Below are positions 9,141-19,475 of a DNA stretch of 64,000 nucleotides, one piece after another. The stretch spans positions 248,001 to 312,000 of the forward strand of contig JAPJBO010000149.1 of the NCBI GenBank assembly GCA_030068145.1, in the 5' to 3' direction. Position numbers and translations under genes: made by a program. How positions within the stretch are numbered: the first letter of the stretch is position 1; each line of letters starts with the position of its first letter. The DNA is from Diplonema papillatum. Lineage: Eukaryota > Euglenozoa > Diplonemea > Diplonemida > Diplonemidae. Below the pieces are notes generated by a model. The model ran no database searches. It was not told where the DNA came from and worked only from the letters and a program-made list of their open reading frames with translations.

Positions 9141-10017
9141 ATTGTTAGCCAATCTGAGAAAAATCACACACGGAATTCGAACCCAGAAAACCCTTTGCCG
9201 TGCTGTGCCAGCTACTGGAGTGGCCACACCTATTTGCACACGTTCATCTTCGCTGCAGGTAGGGGTTTTCGGGCCCACCCGGAGCGAGTCCAACCTTCTC
9301 CACGTCTTATCATCTCATCACTCGAAACAGTCGTATCATCTTATCATTGCTTGAATTTTTGGAGTCTGATACTCGAAACAGTCTAGATAGGGTCACCCAC
9401 GTGTGTTTACGCCCGAAGGCTACATAAGAACCGACTTGAAAAATCGTCCACAAAGAGCTTGCCGCCGTTTGCGTTAAAGAGAGTGTCATCGAAAAGTACT
9501 CTGGTCTGAACTCTGCGAGCTATGTATCATGTTTCCCGGTTTCTCTTTCAGCACCCGTATGCTCGCAACATTCATGCCCGGTACTTCCAGTCTTTTAGCG
9601 TGTTGCACCCCTTGCTCCCACTACGGCCGTCCAGATGCCGCCGGGTTGCAGGAATCTGATAGTCCCTGTCACGAACACCGCCACGAACTCGCTGACGAAG
9701 AAGGTTGTTGGAGGTCAAGAGAGTTAACAACGCAATGGTTGCCAAAGTGTTGCGCCGCAAGTCGGCAGTCGCAAATCGGCAGAAAGGGGGTCCAAGTAAA
9801 CGAGACCTATGCAAAGTTGAAATGGGATGAGATTAGACGCTACCCCAGAATCACCTTGACTCCCCCAAACGTATCCCACACATTGAAGCTTAAAACTTGC
9901 AACTTGAAACTTCGGCTAGAGTTCGAATCCAAATCGCACAGTTGTCACAGTCAATGGCTGGGTAAATGGTTCGAATGCCGCTATGGGTGTGTTCTCAGGG
10001 ATTGGAGTCTAATTGTA

Positions 10018-10233
10018 GACCAAAAAAATTTGACCAAAAATTCGGCCAAAATTTTGACCAAAAAAAAATCGACCAAAAAATCGACCAAAAAATTGACCAA
10101 AAATTCGACCAAAATTTCGGCCAAAATTTTGCCAACTCAGAAAAATGACCAAAAATTTGCAAAATGTGGCTCGAAGCTAATAAAAAAGTTTTTTGTGGCT
10201 ATAAGCTAAATAAAAAGTTTTTTGTGGCTATAA
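10018..10233. repeat. Inverted array arm of element G
   Basis: Units of GACCAAAAATTCGGCC (10018-10165) are the inverse of 8830-9140. They are followed by GGCTATAAGCTAAATAAAAAG units that pair with the left array at 2490-2632 and with 8782-8830. Element I splits the second array at 10233. Confidence 0.75.
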
Positions 10234-11568
10234 CACGGTTGGCATGTAATAATTATTATTAGATTCGATTAGATTTTATTAGATATTATTAGCCTGATTA
10301 TTACGTCTTATTAGATCTAATAATGGGTAATAACTAATAATTTCTAATAATTTCTAATAATAATTATTACCTGGTAATAATTTCTAATAATTTCTAATAA
10401 TTTCTAATAATCTAATAATCGCCTGTAGAGAGTCCCCAGGATGTGGGAGGATCCGGGAAAGACTACTCAGTCGGACTAGGATCTTGGCAATGAAGCCGCG
10501 AAAATGGAGGGAACCCAGAAATCAAAGTAGCTACGCCCAAATCTCAGACTTGTACTCAGTGAAAATATCTGATTTAGCTTTCGGTGAAGATCTGCAGATT
10601 GTTCCTCCAATCTCAGATTATGCACTCAGCCCAAAACTCACATGCGAGTTCAAAATCTGCAAGTTTGTGAGCGAAAACCCGGCGCCCGCCCAGAAAACAT
10701 CACGGTCCCGGACGATGCTCAATGGCGACGAACGCAAAGAAGAAGAAACACGAAAACAACACCAGAATCCATGCCAGGCAAGAGACTGGGTGGCCTGGCA
10801 GTGCAAGCCAAGCGGTGACGCCAAGGTGTTTTTAAGCAATGGTATTGTAGTAATGTCGCCCCATAATGTACTTAATCACCGCAAGTCCCAGCGCTTCATC
10901 AAAGCGGTTGTGGGTAAGCCGCGGTGAAAAAGGCAGGACGTGACTATGGTGCTTGCAGAAGACAGTCCGAAGAACCGGCAGAAGATCACAAGCAGGCCGT
11001 ACATTCCGCGTGCAGATGAACGTGAAATGACACGGGATCTTATTGTCTGCTTCGGTCGGGTTCCAGCGAATGCCGATCATCAAAGGCCACATGCAACGGA
11101 CTGTATGCCCAGCGAACGGGATTCGTGCTCAAAAGAAGGTTTCCCAGATGAGTTAGACCCCCATTCTGCCCTAAGAATACGGGTTCTGGCGGGTAGAGGT
11201 CGCATACCCCACGTGCCACATCATCGTCCTCTGCCAGGATCTTGCCTCAAACCTCTCCTACCTCTTTTGGCATTCTTCCATTTCGACTTAGCAACAAACG
11301 GAATTGCGAACGGGGTGAACGGAATGGTTTGGACGCACGAACACCCACCGTGACGATCACCTTCCACTCCAAGGGGCACTTTTGCTGTGAGAATGCATGG
11401 GAAAGTCAGGTAATAATGGATTATTACCTGGTAATAATATCTAATAATGGGTAATAATTTCTAATAATCAGGTAATAATATCTAATAATTTCTAATAAAA
11501 TCTAATAATTTGGGGCGGATTTCGGAAATCTAATAATAGGTAATAATCGTGATTATCTGCCAACCGTG
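10234..11568. mobile_element. Nested element I, CACGGTTGGCA ends, CTATAA target duplication
   Basis: The left end is CACGGTTGGCA and the right end TGCCAACCGTG, a perfect 11-bp inverted repeat. The flanks are CTATAA on both sides (10228-10233 and 11569-11574), and removing one copy restores the array unit GGCTATAAGC. Both ends continue into AT-rich arrays of TAATAAT/TCTAATAAT (10245-10425 and 11405-11550). The middle (10430-11400) has no convincing frame. I call it a non-autonomous DNA element of unknown superfamily. Confidence 0.7.
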
Positions 11569-11740
11569 CTATAAGCTAAATAAAAAGTTTCAGGCCCTCC
11601 TGGCTATAAGCTAAATAAAAAGTTTTTTGTGGCTATAAGCTAAATAAAAAGTTTCTTGGTGGCTATAAGCTAATTATCCCTAATATTAATCTTCTAAGAC
11701 TAGCGTCTTATACGACAAGTAAAACAAAGCAATTTCGCAC

Positions 11741-14679
11741 CTGCCCCGTCTTTATCTTCGAGTAGATGAGATCTTCGTTCAAGATCACTTCGAACGCTCC
11801 CGTCGCGAGCATCTGCGCTGAAATGATCTGTGATTTGGATTGAACACTGGGGAAATAGCTCGGCAATCGTCGAAAATGGGGGTTTTGCCTGGAGGCTTTT
11901 CGTGTTAGTCTGCAGATGCTTTGAGCTGGCTGTATTAGTGTCTACGTCTTGATCATGATTAAGTGCGCAAATGGCAGCTGGTGAAGCTTGGCGGCTGTCA
12001 AACATCCCGTGACACCACGCAAGGCGATGAAACGCTCATATGCTTTATTTTAGAGTTAAAGTTCGCTTTGAATTCCGGGGGTTTAGGGTCTCCGTCTGAC
12101 CGTTGATGAATGGTTCTCGGTATTTTTAGAGTTAACGTTCGCTTGAAATTCCGGGGTTTTAGGGTCTCCGTGTGACCGTTCATGAATGGGTTCTCTTAGA
12201 GCACGGTCATGGCTAGCCATGTCCGGGACTGTTCGTGACCGACACCAAGTACATTCCTTCGTGGAGTGTAGTCTTGGGCCCCCCACGTTCTACAAGTTGA
12301 GCATTGAGTTCTTTAAGGTGCAAGTGCCATCAAGGCAGGCGAGCACTGCAGTTGAGCAGGGGTTGCCTTGTAGCCCGTACCGGTCTGTTGTCCGCAGTGC
12401 GGTGCTTGGGTTTCGCGGCACTTGCGGTGCTTCACGTGGTGCGGGTTGTTTCCGCCCTAAAATAAGGTTTTTTTTTTTTTTGGTTTTTAAAAATAAAGTT
12501 ATTTTTAGTGCTAACAATCTTGCGGGTTGCCCTTCAATGTATTTGTTCAGGCTAAAAAAGCAGGCAGCGTGTTTTGGTGCTTGATCAGAATTCCTTACCT
12601 GAATACACAGGGTAAATACAAGTGGGAAAACGATCAACCGGCACGCACAAACAAAACGGAGCGCCTGTCTTTTTCGATTGTTTGAGCGAATTCACCTTTG
12701 ACCCCCCCCTTACAGCGACCTGAGCTTGTGCCCCGAGCACGACCAGACGACTCCACAGAGGACAACACGGCCATCGCCCAAGCGCCGTGAAGAAGCAGAT
12801 ATTGACGCGCAACTGAACCTGAACGGGCAGTCGAAGGAGAAGCGAAGCACCCAGCACGCGACGAGCCGAAGAGGCCGAAAGCAAGGCACATCACGTGCGG
12901 AATAACCGCGACGCCGGCGATGCAGATGATCTGCCACAGATGGTTTGCAGTCTAACCCAAAACCACAAGTCTCGACAACGTTCAATCGGGCAGAAACAGG
13001 GGGTAAAATGGCGAATCGTCACCGAAGGGTAAGTGTCGGCGTCTTCGGACAACTTCCTTACTCCCGCTGGCCTGACGTGGTTAAACGCTCGCAGGCTCAT
13101 GTCAGACACAGCGATCTTAAACTACCCGTCTTGAAACACGGATCAAGGAGTCTAACACGTGTGCGAGGCTAAGGGTGTCAAGCCCGCAAGCCACAATGAA
13201 AGGGAGATGCGCCAATCCTTGAGGAAGCAGCTGGGACCCGTAAGATGGTGAGCTATGCCTGGATAGGACGAAGCCGGGGGAAACGGTCCGTTGCGGTGTT
13301 GACGTGCAAATCGCTGGGTATGGGGACGAAAGACCCATCGAACCATTTAGTAGCTGGTTCACTCCGAAGTTTCCCTCAGGATAGCTAGAACCAAAACAGG
13401 AGTTACGCCAGGTAAAGCGAATGATTGGCGGCATTGGGGAAATCGCTTCCTCGACCTATTCTCAAACTTTAAATGGGCGTGAGCTCGGGGTTACTTCATT
13501 GAACCCTGACGTAGAATCCTGGTTCTAAGTGGGCCACTTCTGGTAAGCAGGACTGGCGACGCGGGATGAACCGAGAGCTGACTTAATAGGTGTCGGTCTA
13601 CCCCAACACGACAAATCACACAAACACAACACGTCAAAGGTCCTGAGTGAGAATACAGCTCACGGTGGTGTAAGCGAAGAACAAGTCAGATTGTGTCTGT
13701 ATTGTATTTTCCCCTCTACCTCTATATTCCTCCGTTCCATTCGGAGTCGAAGCAGCCACGTCGAGTATTTCCTGTAACTGGGCATCCCGCATGACCTCAC
13801 GTCCGTTCAACACGTGGTTCGGTAGTTACAGCACTCGGGATCCCTTCGGTTCTTTGTCTGGCAGCTACTGTCGAGCATTTCCTTCCAAGCTTGCGCTTAT
13901 GTAAAAAGAGAGAGAGAGAGAGAGAACACATAAAACAAGTCACAGGGTGTGGGCCCCCACCGTCAGGTGGGCAGGCTAGACTCCGGGTGGCTCCCTGGAA
14001 GGGACAAGGGCGGGTTGTCACGCCTTAGCAGTCCCAGGGCCTCTCCCCACCCACCTATATGTGTTCTCGCTGTCATCGCTACCGCGCTGCCAATTCCGAG
14101 AGAGAGAGAGAGCGCGCATACGTTCACGAAGAAGAGAATGGCCATCGTCTGGCCCTTGTTCTGGGCGACGAAGGTCGACGCGGGCTCCGGGAGGAGCGTG
14201 TGCCAGCCGAAGATCGACATGGCGAGGCCCGCGTAGAAGGCTAGCTGCAAGACGTTCGCGAAGACTTGCACTGGCACCGCCGGCAGGTGAGCCTCGCCTT
14301 CTATAGCGAGCCTGGGGAAGCGCTTGTGCAAATGCCTCGCGTAATCGTCGAACAGCTTCTTGTGGCCTCAAGAAACGCAGTACTTGACCAGCAGCGTACC
14401 TGTCACCGCAGAGGCCTTCTTGCCTGCCTTCGTGGCAGGCTTGTCGGTGACGGGTGTGTGCTTGACTTGCAACTCCTCCTCGGGCGAACCCTTCAGCTTT
14501 GCGCCGACGGTTGCTTCGAGGGTGCGGAGCAGGGTTTCGTCGTCGTTGAGTCCCTCCGCGTCGGCGTCGATGCCGCGCATGGCGAGCACTGCCTTCATCT
14601 CCTTCGCTGTCAGGTACCGGCTGCTTGCGCCGCACGCGACCGCGAAGGCTGCTGCTGCCAGCAGCAGCAGCCGCTTCAT
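11741..14679 (-). CDS. SELENOT: Selenoprotein T with in-frame UGA, exons 1 and 2
   Basis: Exon 1 is 14679-14122 (186 codons, ends phase 0 at a GTATGC donor). Exon 2 is 11827-11741 (29 codons, after a CACAG acceptor). Residues 1-20 are a signal peptide (MKRLLLLAAAAFAVACGASS). Residues 22-65 are a helical, SAP-like stretch (LTAKEMKAVLAMRG..DETLLRTLEATVG) not usual in this family. The thioredoxin-like Rdx domain follows, with LLVKYCVS-TGA-GHKKLF: the TGA at 14370-14368 is codon 104 and replaces the family's selenocysteine in C-V-S-U. Family landmarks after it are RFPRLAIEGEAHLP, two membrane segments, and in exon 2 LATGAFEVILNEDLIYSKI. SelT is an ER-membrane redox protein. The last exon may be at 698-757. 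No SECIS was found in what I can read. Intron 1 (2.3 kb) holds an LSU rRNA fragment and MITE B. Confidence 0.88.
12030..12395 (+). repeat. Repeat family E, copy in SelT intron 1
   Basis: Two successive starts (12044 and 12128, each with TTTAGAGTTAARGTTCGCTT.GAATTCC) are followed by the full downstream part to CAAGGCAGGCGAGCACTG. It matches 49325-49605 closely. Confidence 0.65.
12498..12682 (+). mobile_element. Repeat family C, intact copy
   Basis: This runs from TTTTTAGTGCTAACAATCTTG to GAGCGCCTGTCTTTTTC, about 185 bp. Other copies lie at 29654-30015 (split by an rRNA fragment), 28155-28246 (partial, reverse), 47790-47960 (partial, reverse) and 48520-48695 (reverse). One end shares TTTTTAGTACYAACAAT with family D; the other shares GTTTGTGCG in the opposite orientation. 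It is probably a MITE. Confidence 0.6.
12690..13122. other. Unassigned stretch in SelT intron 1
   Basis: GC-rich sequence with a short plus-strand protein-like run (AGRADIDAQLNLNG-type reading near 12800) but no start, no splice pair and no continuation. I see no gene. Confidence 0.4.
13123..13592 (+). rRNA. LSU (28S) rRNA fragment, intronic and antisense to SelT
   Basis: The sequence contains conserved LSU domain II strings: CCCGTCTTGAAACACGGATCAAGGAGTCTAACA, GACGTGCAAATCG, GAACCATTTAGTAGCTGGTTC, CTCCGAAGTTTCCCTCAGGATAGCT and the ACTTCTGGTAAGCAGGACTGGCG/GCGGGATGAACCGA segment. About 470 bp are present with no flanking rDNA, so it is an inserted fragment and not a working gene. It lies in SelT intron 1 in the opposite direction to the gene. 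Confidence 0.85.
13593..13907. mobile_element. MITE family B, rearranged copy
   Basis: The complete copy is at 61592-61890. Here the left half is inverted (13593-13766, ending GCAGCCACGTCGAGTATTTC) while the right half keeps forward order (13790-13905, GCATGACCTCACGTCCG to GTCGAGCATTTCC). So the left half has flipped in place. Confidence 0.6.
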
Positions 14680-14976
14680 TGTTTGAGTTTTGTTTTGTTT
14701 TCGGCTTTTTTTCTTTTTTTTTTTTTTTTGCTTTGCTCTGGCAGGTTGAAGACTTGACGCATCGAACAGTCTTCCACTTCTGACCCCCTGTGCACCACAG
14801 GGGCAAGTTTTTACGCATTGAGGCCCCCGAAGGACCAGTCTTCCACTTCTAGGCATACATGGACTACAAGCAAGTTTTCACATCCCCATAAGGACCAGTC
14901 TCTCCCTGCTCAGGCGCTTAGGACCACAGGCCAGTGTCTCCTCAGGAAGTTATTCCACATTTGGGGCCCAGAAGGG

Positions 14977-15300
14977 TCACTGTTCCTGTAGCTTTGCGCC
15001 GACGGTTGCTTCGAGGGTACGGAGCAGGGTTTCGTCGTCGTTGAGTCCCTCCGCGTCGGCGTCGATGCCGCGCATGGCGAGCACAGCCGTCATCTCCTTC
15101 GCTGTCAGGTACCGGCTGCTTGCGCCGCACGCGACCGCGAAGGCTGCTGCTGCCAGCAGCAGCAGCCGCTTCATTGTTTGAGTTTTGTTTTGTTTCGGCT
15201 TTTTTTCTTTTTTTTTTTTTTTGCTTTGCTCTGGCAGGTTGAAGACTTGACGCATCGAACAGTCTTCCACTTCTGAGTCTTCCACTTCTAGGCATATGTA
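14977..15300 (-). pseudogene. Broken duplicate of the SelT 5' end, copy 2
   Basis: This is nearly identical to the SelT promoter-proximal region and the first 67 codons, including the A-rich leader, signal peptide, LTAKEMTAVLAMRG and ATVGAKL. It then leaves the gene before the Rdx domain. It keeps a start codon at 15174 but encodes only the signal peptide and the SAP-like stretch, then QEQ and a stop. Confidence 0.75.
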
Positions 15301-15432
15301 GTCAGTTGCTACGCATTATTAAGGCCCCGAACGACCAGTCTTCCCACTTCTAGGCATATGTAGTCAGTTTCTACGCATTATTAAGGCCCCGAACGACCAG
15401 TCTTCCCACTTCTAGGCATATGTAGTCAGTTC

Positions 15433-15775
15433 TTACGTCCCAATAGGGACCCGTCTCCCCCGCTTTGGACCTGTCTCCTCAGGAAGTTTGTCCACATTTG
15501 AGCCCAGAAGGGTCACTGTTTCTTTAGCTTTGCGCCGACGGTTGCTTCGAGGGTGCGGAACATCGTTGAGTCCCTCCGCGTCGGCGCATGGCGAGCACTG
15601 CCTTTCATCTCCTTCACTCGGCTGCTTGCGCTGCACTACACCACGAAAGCTGCTGCTGCCAGCAGCAGCAGCCGCTTCATTGTTTGAGTTTTGGTTGGTT
15701 TTCGGCCTTTTTTCGACTTTGCTCTGGCGGGTTGAAAAATTGACGCATCGAATAGTCTTCCACTTCTAGGCCCCT
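15433..15775 (-). pseudogene. Broken duplicate of the SelT 5' end, copy 3
   Basis: A third, more decayed copy. It has the start and signal peptide (MKRLLLLAAAAFVV) but carries deletions inside the SAP-like stretch. Between copies 2 and 3 a roughly 65-bp unit (CTTCTAGGCATATGTAGTCAGTT..ACGCATTATTAAGGCCCC) repeats three times (15285-15435). Confidence 0.65.
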
Positions 15776-17165
15776 GTGCACCGACGCAAGGAGCAAGAGA
15801 CGCGAAAAGAACTGAAAAAAACAGGAACCAGCGCACGGTGTCGCAGTGCAGGGAACAGCCGGAGATAGCACGTGGAAAGCCGAGACGGGGGGAGAAAAGG
15901 AGGAAGCAAAAAAAAAAGAAAAAAGAGAAAAGGGGGGGGGGGGGGTGGTGGTGCGAGAAATGGACCGCGGCGCGGATTTGCGGTGCGGGGGATGTGGCAG
16001 GAACTCCCCCATTCAGACACCATCCGAAAGGGAGACGCGTTGCACAGGTTCGTGTCTCAGTGGTGCCACATCTCAAAGATACAGTGCTGTCCCTAGGAAC
16101 TGACCAGAAAATCAAGGGAATGCAGCAGAGCCATCCATCTATGACTCTCCAGTCTAGATTCCGTAGAAACGCAGCAGGACTGTTCTTTTGGCCACCTCAA
16201 AGATATAGCTGTCCCGAGGACCAGAAATCATGGGAATGCGGTAGAGGCGCTTTGAGGGACGCTCTAGTCTAGATTCCGTAGAAACGCAGCAGGACTACTC
16301 TTTGACCACCTCAAAGATACAGTGAGATCGTTGGATCTGACCTCAATCAGATTTTAGCTTCTGGAGCCGCGCACTGAGTAAGGCTAAATGGAGGACCAGG
16401 CACCTGTAGCCCGCACGGAGTCGGTGGTACATCGGATCCTGAAGAGAAAGAAACACCTCAAGCGAACCCTCATGGTTGGTGCCTGATACAAGTTCAGCAC
16501 TTTTCGGTTAATGTTGCATGAAGTGCTGAGCCTGCTGAACAACGTGCAGAGTTGCATCGGATCTTGACGACAGGAAGCAGCACTACATCAAAGGCATGGT
16601 TTCTTCTTTAGTGTATCGCTTGGCCGGTGCTTCGGTGAAGTTGTGAATGGTGTCGAGCCACGTTTTGAGGAACAGCAGAAACGCGGCGTTGCAAGCGGCG
16701 ACCGCTGGAATGAGAGCCCTTTGCGGGCAGGGGTCCTCCCCTATTCCTGGACCAAAGCAGGGGTATCCATAGCTGGCAGCGTTTCTGGATCATAAGGCGC
16801 CACGGATTTGCCGAAGGCTGGCTGCTGACGTTCTTGGATCAAATCAAGATCATCACTGGGAGCCACGGGTTAAGTTATGTTGCATGACCAGCGCAGCTGC
16901 GCGGAACAACGTCAGCCATCTACAACGGCAATTCCTTCAGGAAAAGTGCAAGAATATTGGCAATTCTGGCTAGCCGGTCAGACCCCCAGAAGATCAGACC
17001 GGGTTACTATATAAATATGCGGCTTGTAGATCCGTTCGGTGGTGAAAAGTCCCAAGCAAAAAAAATCACCTTTAGCTCCTCTGCCACGCACCGAGCCACG
17101 TTGACGTTCTAGTAATGCAGACACGGGAACAGCCCAAGCGAGTCACCCACAGCTAGCGTCACGAA
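15776..17165. repeat. Gene-free region with a two-unit tandem repeat
   Basis: A poly-A/poly-G stretch lies at 15905-15950. At 16065-16325 a unit of about 125 bp containing CTAGATTCCGTAGAAACGCAGCAGGACT and CACCTCAAAGATA occurs twice. No supported gene is seen. Confidence 0.5.
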
Positions 17166-17167
17166 CA

Positions 17168-17945
17168 ACTAACCTCATCGCTGATCGTTCATGCTGCCGC
17201 ATTGGGTAGTGCGCAGCCGGGCTAGCGGAACTCTACCTGCTTTGGTAAGCTTCATGTAGCACGCTGTCAACTACTGATTTTTAGTATCAACAATGCACTA
17301 ACCTCATCGCTGATCGTTCATGCTGCCGCATTGGGTAGTGCGCAGCCGGGCTAGCGGAACTCTACCTGCTTTGGTAAGCTTCATGTAGCACGCTGTCAAC
17401 TACTGATTTTTAGTATCAACAATGCACTAACCTCATCGCTGATCGTTCATGCTGCCGCATTGGGTAGTGCGCAGCCGGGCTAGCGGAACTCTACCTGCTT
17501 TGGTAAGCTTCATGTAGCACGCTGTCAACTACTGATTTTTAGTATCAACAATGCACTAACCTCATCGCTGATCGTTCATGCTGCGCAGCCGGGCTAGCGG
17601 AACTCTACCTGCGTTGGTAAGCTTCATGTAGCACGCTGTCAACTACTGATTTTTAGTATCAACAATGCACTAACCTCATCGTTGATCGTTCATGCTGCGC
17701 AGCCGGGCTAGCGGAACTCTACCTGCTTTGGTAAGCTTCATGTAGCACGCTGTCAACTACTGATTTTTAGTATCAACAATGCACTCACCTCATCGTTGAT
17801 CGTTCATGCTGCCGCATTGGGTAGTGCGCAGCTGGGCTCTTATTTTGTTCGCACCAGCGGAACTCTACCTGTTTTGGTAAGCTTCATGTAGCACGCTGTC
17901 AACCACTGATTTTTAGTAACAACAATGCATTGTTAACCACTTAAG
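17168..17945 (+). repeat. Family D tandem array, six units of about 129 bp
   Basis: Each unit runs from CTAACCTCATCGCTGATCGTTCATGCTG through GCTAGCGGAACTCTACCTGC to TTTTTAGTATCAACAATGCA. The first three units are almost identical; later units lack 17 bp (CCGCATTGGGTAGTG) or carry an insertion (CTTATTTTGTTCG near 17838). The last unit ends like the dispersed family D copies. Confidence 0.85.
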
Positions 17946-18191
17946 GACGGAGGGGGAAAGGTTAATTTTTGGAAAAGGGGGGCCTGGCAAGCCTACGGTA
18001 GCCGTGGAGAGCTCGGGGCAGGACTTTGGCCCGACGAACGACGCATTTCAAAGATTTGTATCAGATCTTTCCAATCAAGCAAACGACGGCCACTTTCGAC
18101 CATTCTTGGCCCCTCAACCGCGAACTTGACACCCGCGAACTTTCTTGAATTTAATTACCACTACAGTTCGTCCGGAAGTGGTTAACACACA

Positions 18192-18402
18192 AAATACTCG
18201 AGGGACTGCCTTGTGTTCATTTCGAAGGAGGCTCGAGGGGGAGAAAACAATACAACTACAAAGTGGGTCTTTTTTGTTGAACGCTTACGCCCGCCACTAA
18301 ACCCAGATTTACCTGTGTTTCGTGTGGGCTACAGCACATTTACCTCCTTTGATCTATCGCAACTGGCAGTCTCTTCAAGCATTTCCTGCAAAGCAGGTGC
18401 CT
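18192..18402 (+). mobile_element. MITE family A, copy 2
   Basis: AAAATACTCGAGGGACTGCC to GGCAGTCTCTTCAAGCATTTCC, complete with both inverted ends. It has the same middle as the copies at 24655 and 46535. Confidence 0.75.
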
Positions 18403-18639
18403 ATACAAAAAAAAAGCTTGCTGAGCGCCCTGGCGGCAGTGTTCAACGCGATGGAAGCGCTGTTGGAAGCCGCGGCCACACCTGGTCCGGCAAGCACCAG
18501 CCCTCGGCCTGGCATCACGACTCCTCACCGTCGCAACCGCGGCCCAGGACCTTGGTGACAACGAAACAGAGAGCACAGTGTCCCGTGTCCTCCCGCGGCC
18601 ACCGAGAAGAATAGTTGAGTTGCAGCTCTTGACAAAGAT

Positions 18640-18752
18640 TTTTTTTGTTAGTGCGCACTAGCGGAACTCGCCTGCTTTGGTAAGTTTCATGTAGTACGCT
18701 GCCAACTACTAATTTTTAGTACCAACAATGCATTGTTAACACAAAAACTTGC
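18640..18752 (+). repeat. Repeat family D, copy 4
   Basis: TTTTTTTGTTAGTGCGCACTAGCGG to GCATTGTTAACACAAAAA. The outer TTTTTTGTTA..TAACACAAAAA ends are inverted. Confidence 0.65.
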
Positions 18753-19475
18753 TCTAAGAGAACCCATTCATGAACGGTCACACGGAGACGGTCGGTCCTG
18801 CTTTTGGCTTTGTAGGTTCTCCCGACTCCCCAATTCGTGGTTAGCACAAACTCAAGAGGTCTAGTCAACTATTCCCTGCAGTATTGGCATACTTTCATTA
18901 ATAAAAAAGGAGGAGCTTGCGATGGCGGTGTTGCTAGTGCACAGGCGCCACCCGCGGGAGGGAGATAAAATCCCGCAGGCCGGCCTCTGTGCCCGCCGGC
19001 ACGAAGAAGTGGACATAGAATACAGAGGCGGCTGCAACAACAAAAAAAAAAAAAAAAAAAAAATGAAAGAAGAAAAAAAAAACGATAGAGAGAGAGAGAG
19101 AAAGAGAAGGAGAAAAGAGAGCATTTTCCGGAGTTTTGGGCTTGCACGTAACACCGGACGGTCAGCACGAGCTGAGACGATCGTTGGTGGGCCGGTGACT
19201 CGCTACCCCTTCGCTTGTACAGGGGTGTGGACCTCTTCGCGAGGGGTATTTACCTGCGGTGACACATTTTGTACCGTCGGCATCGTCTAGTACATTTTTG
19301 GAACAACATATCACGCCGGCGACATGTCAGTACAAAAATTGAAGCGAACTTTAACTCTAAAAAACGGAGCTACGACCAGATAACCAGCCACGATGCCAGA
19401 GTGTATTCAGAGTACCTTAACTGCGGAGGACAACAAGCTGTCGCCACTTACGCAAAAAGAAATATTTTTTTTTAG

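Larger units (their letters stand above)
2456..11690. mobile_element. Outer nested element G, TTAATATTARGG ends with TAGCCAC arrays
   Basis: The left end reads TTAATATTAAGG and the right end, reversed, TTAATATTAGGG. Both are followed by tandem copies of a roughly 25-bp unit, ACTTTTTATTTAGCTTATAGCCAC (left array 2490-2632; right array 10165-10233 plus 11569-11680). A second paired array of GGTCAAAA/TTTTGACC units lies at 8830-9140 and, inverted, 10018-10165. Removing the two insertions described below leaves an element of about 1.7 kb with long arrayed inverted arms. There is no clear target duplication at the outer ends and I see no transposase. The right end lies 51 bp downstream of SelT exon 2. 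Confidence 0.6.

Noticed and set aside
12128..12165. Telomeric TTTAGGG repeat
   Set aside because: Single TTTTAGGG motifs inside family E, never in tandem.
13123..13592. Functional rRNA gene
   Set aside because: Isolated pieces of a few hundred bp with inversions and no neighbouring rDNA units.
14059..14757. Plus-strand frames over SelT
   Set aside because: Complement of the conserved SelT coding sequence, no family features.
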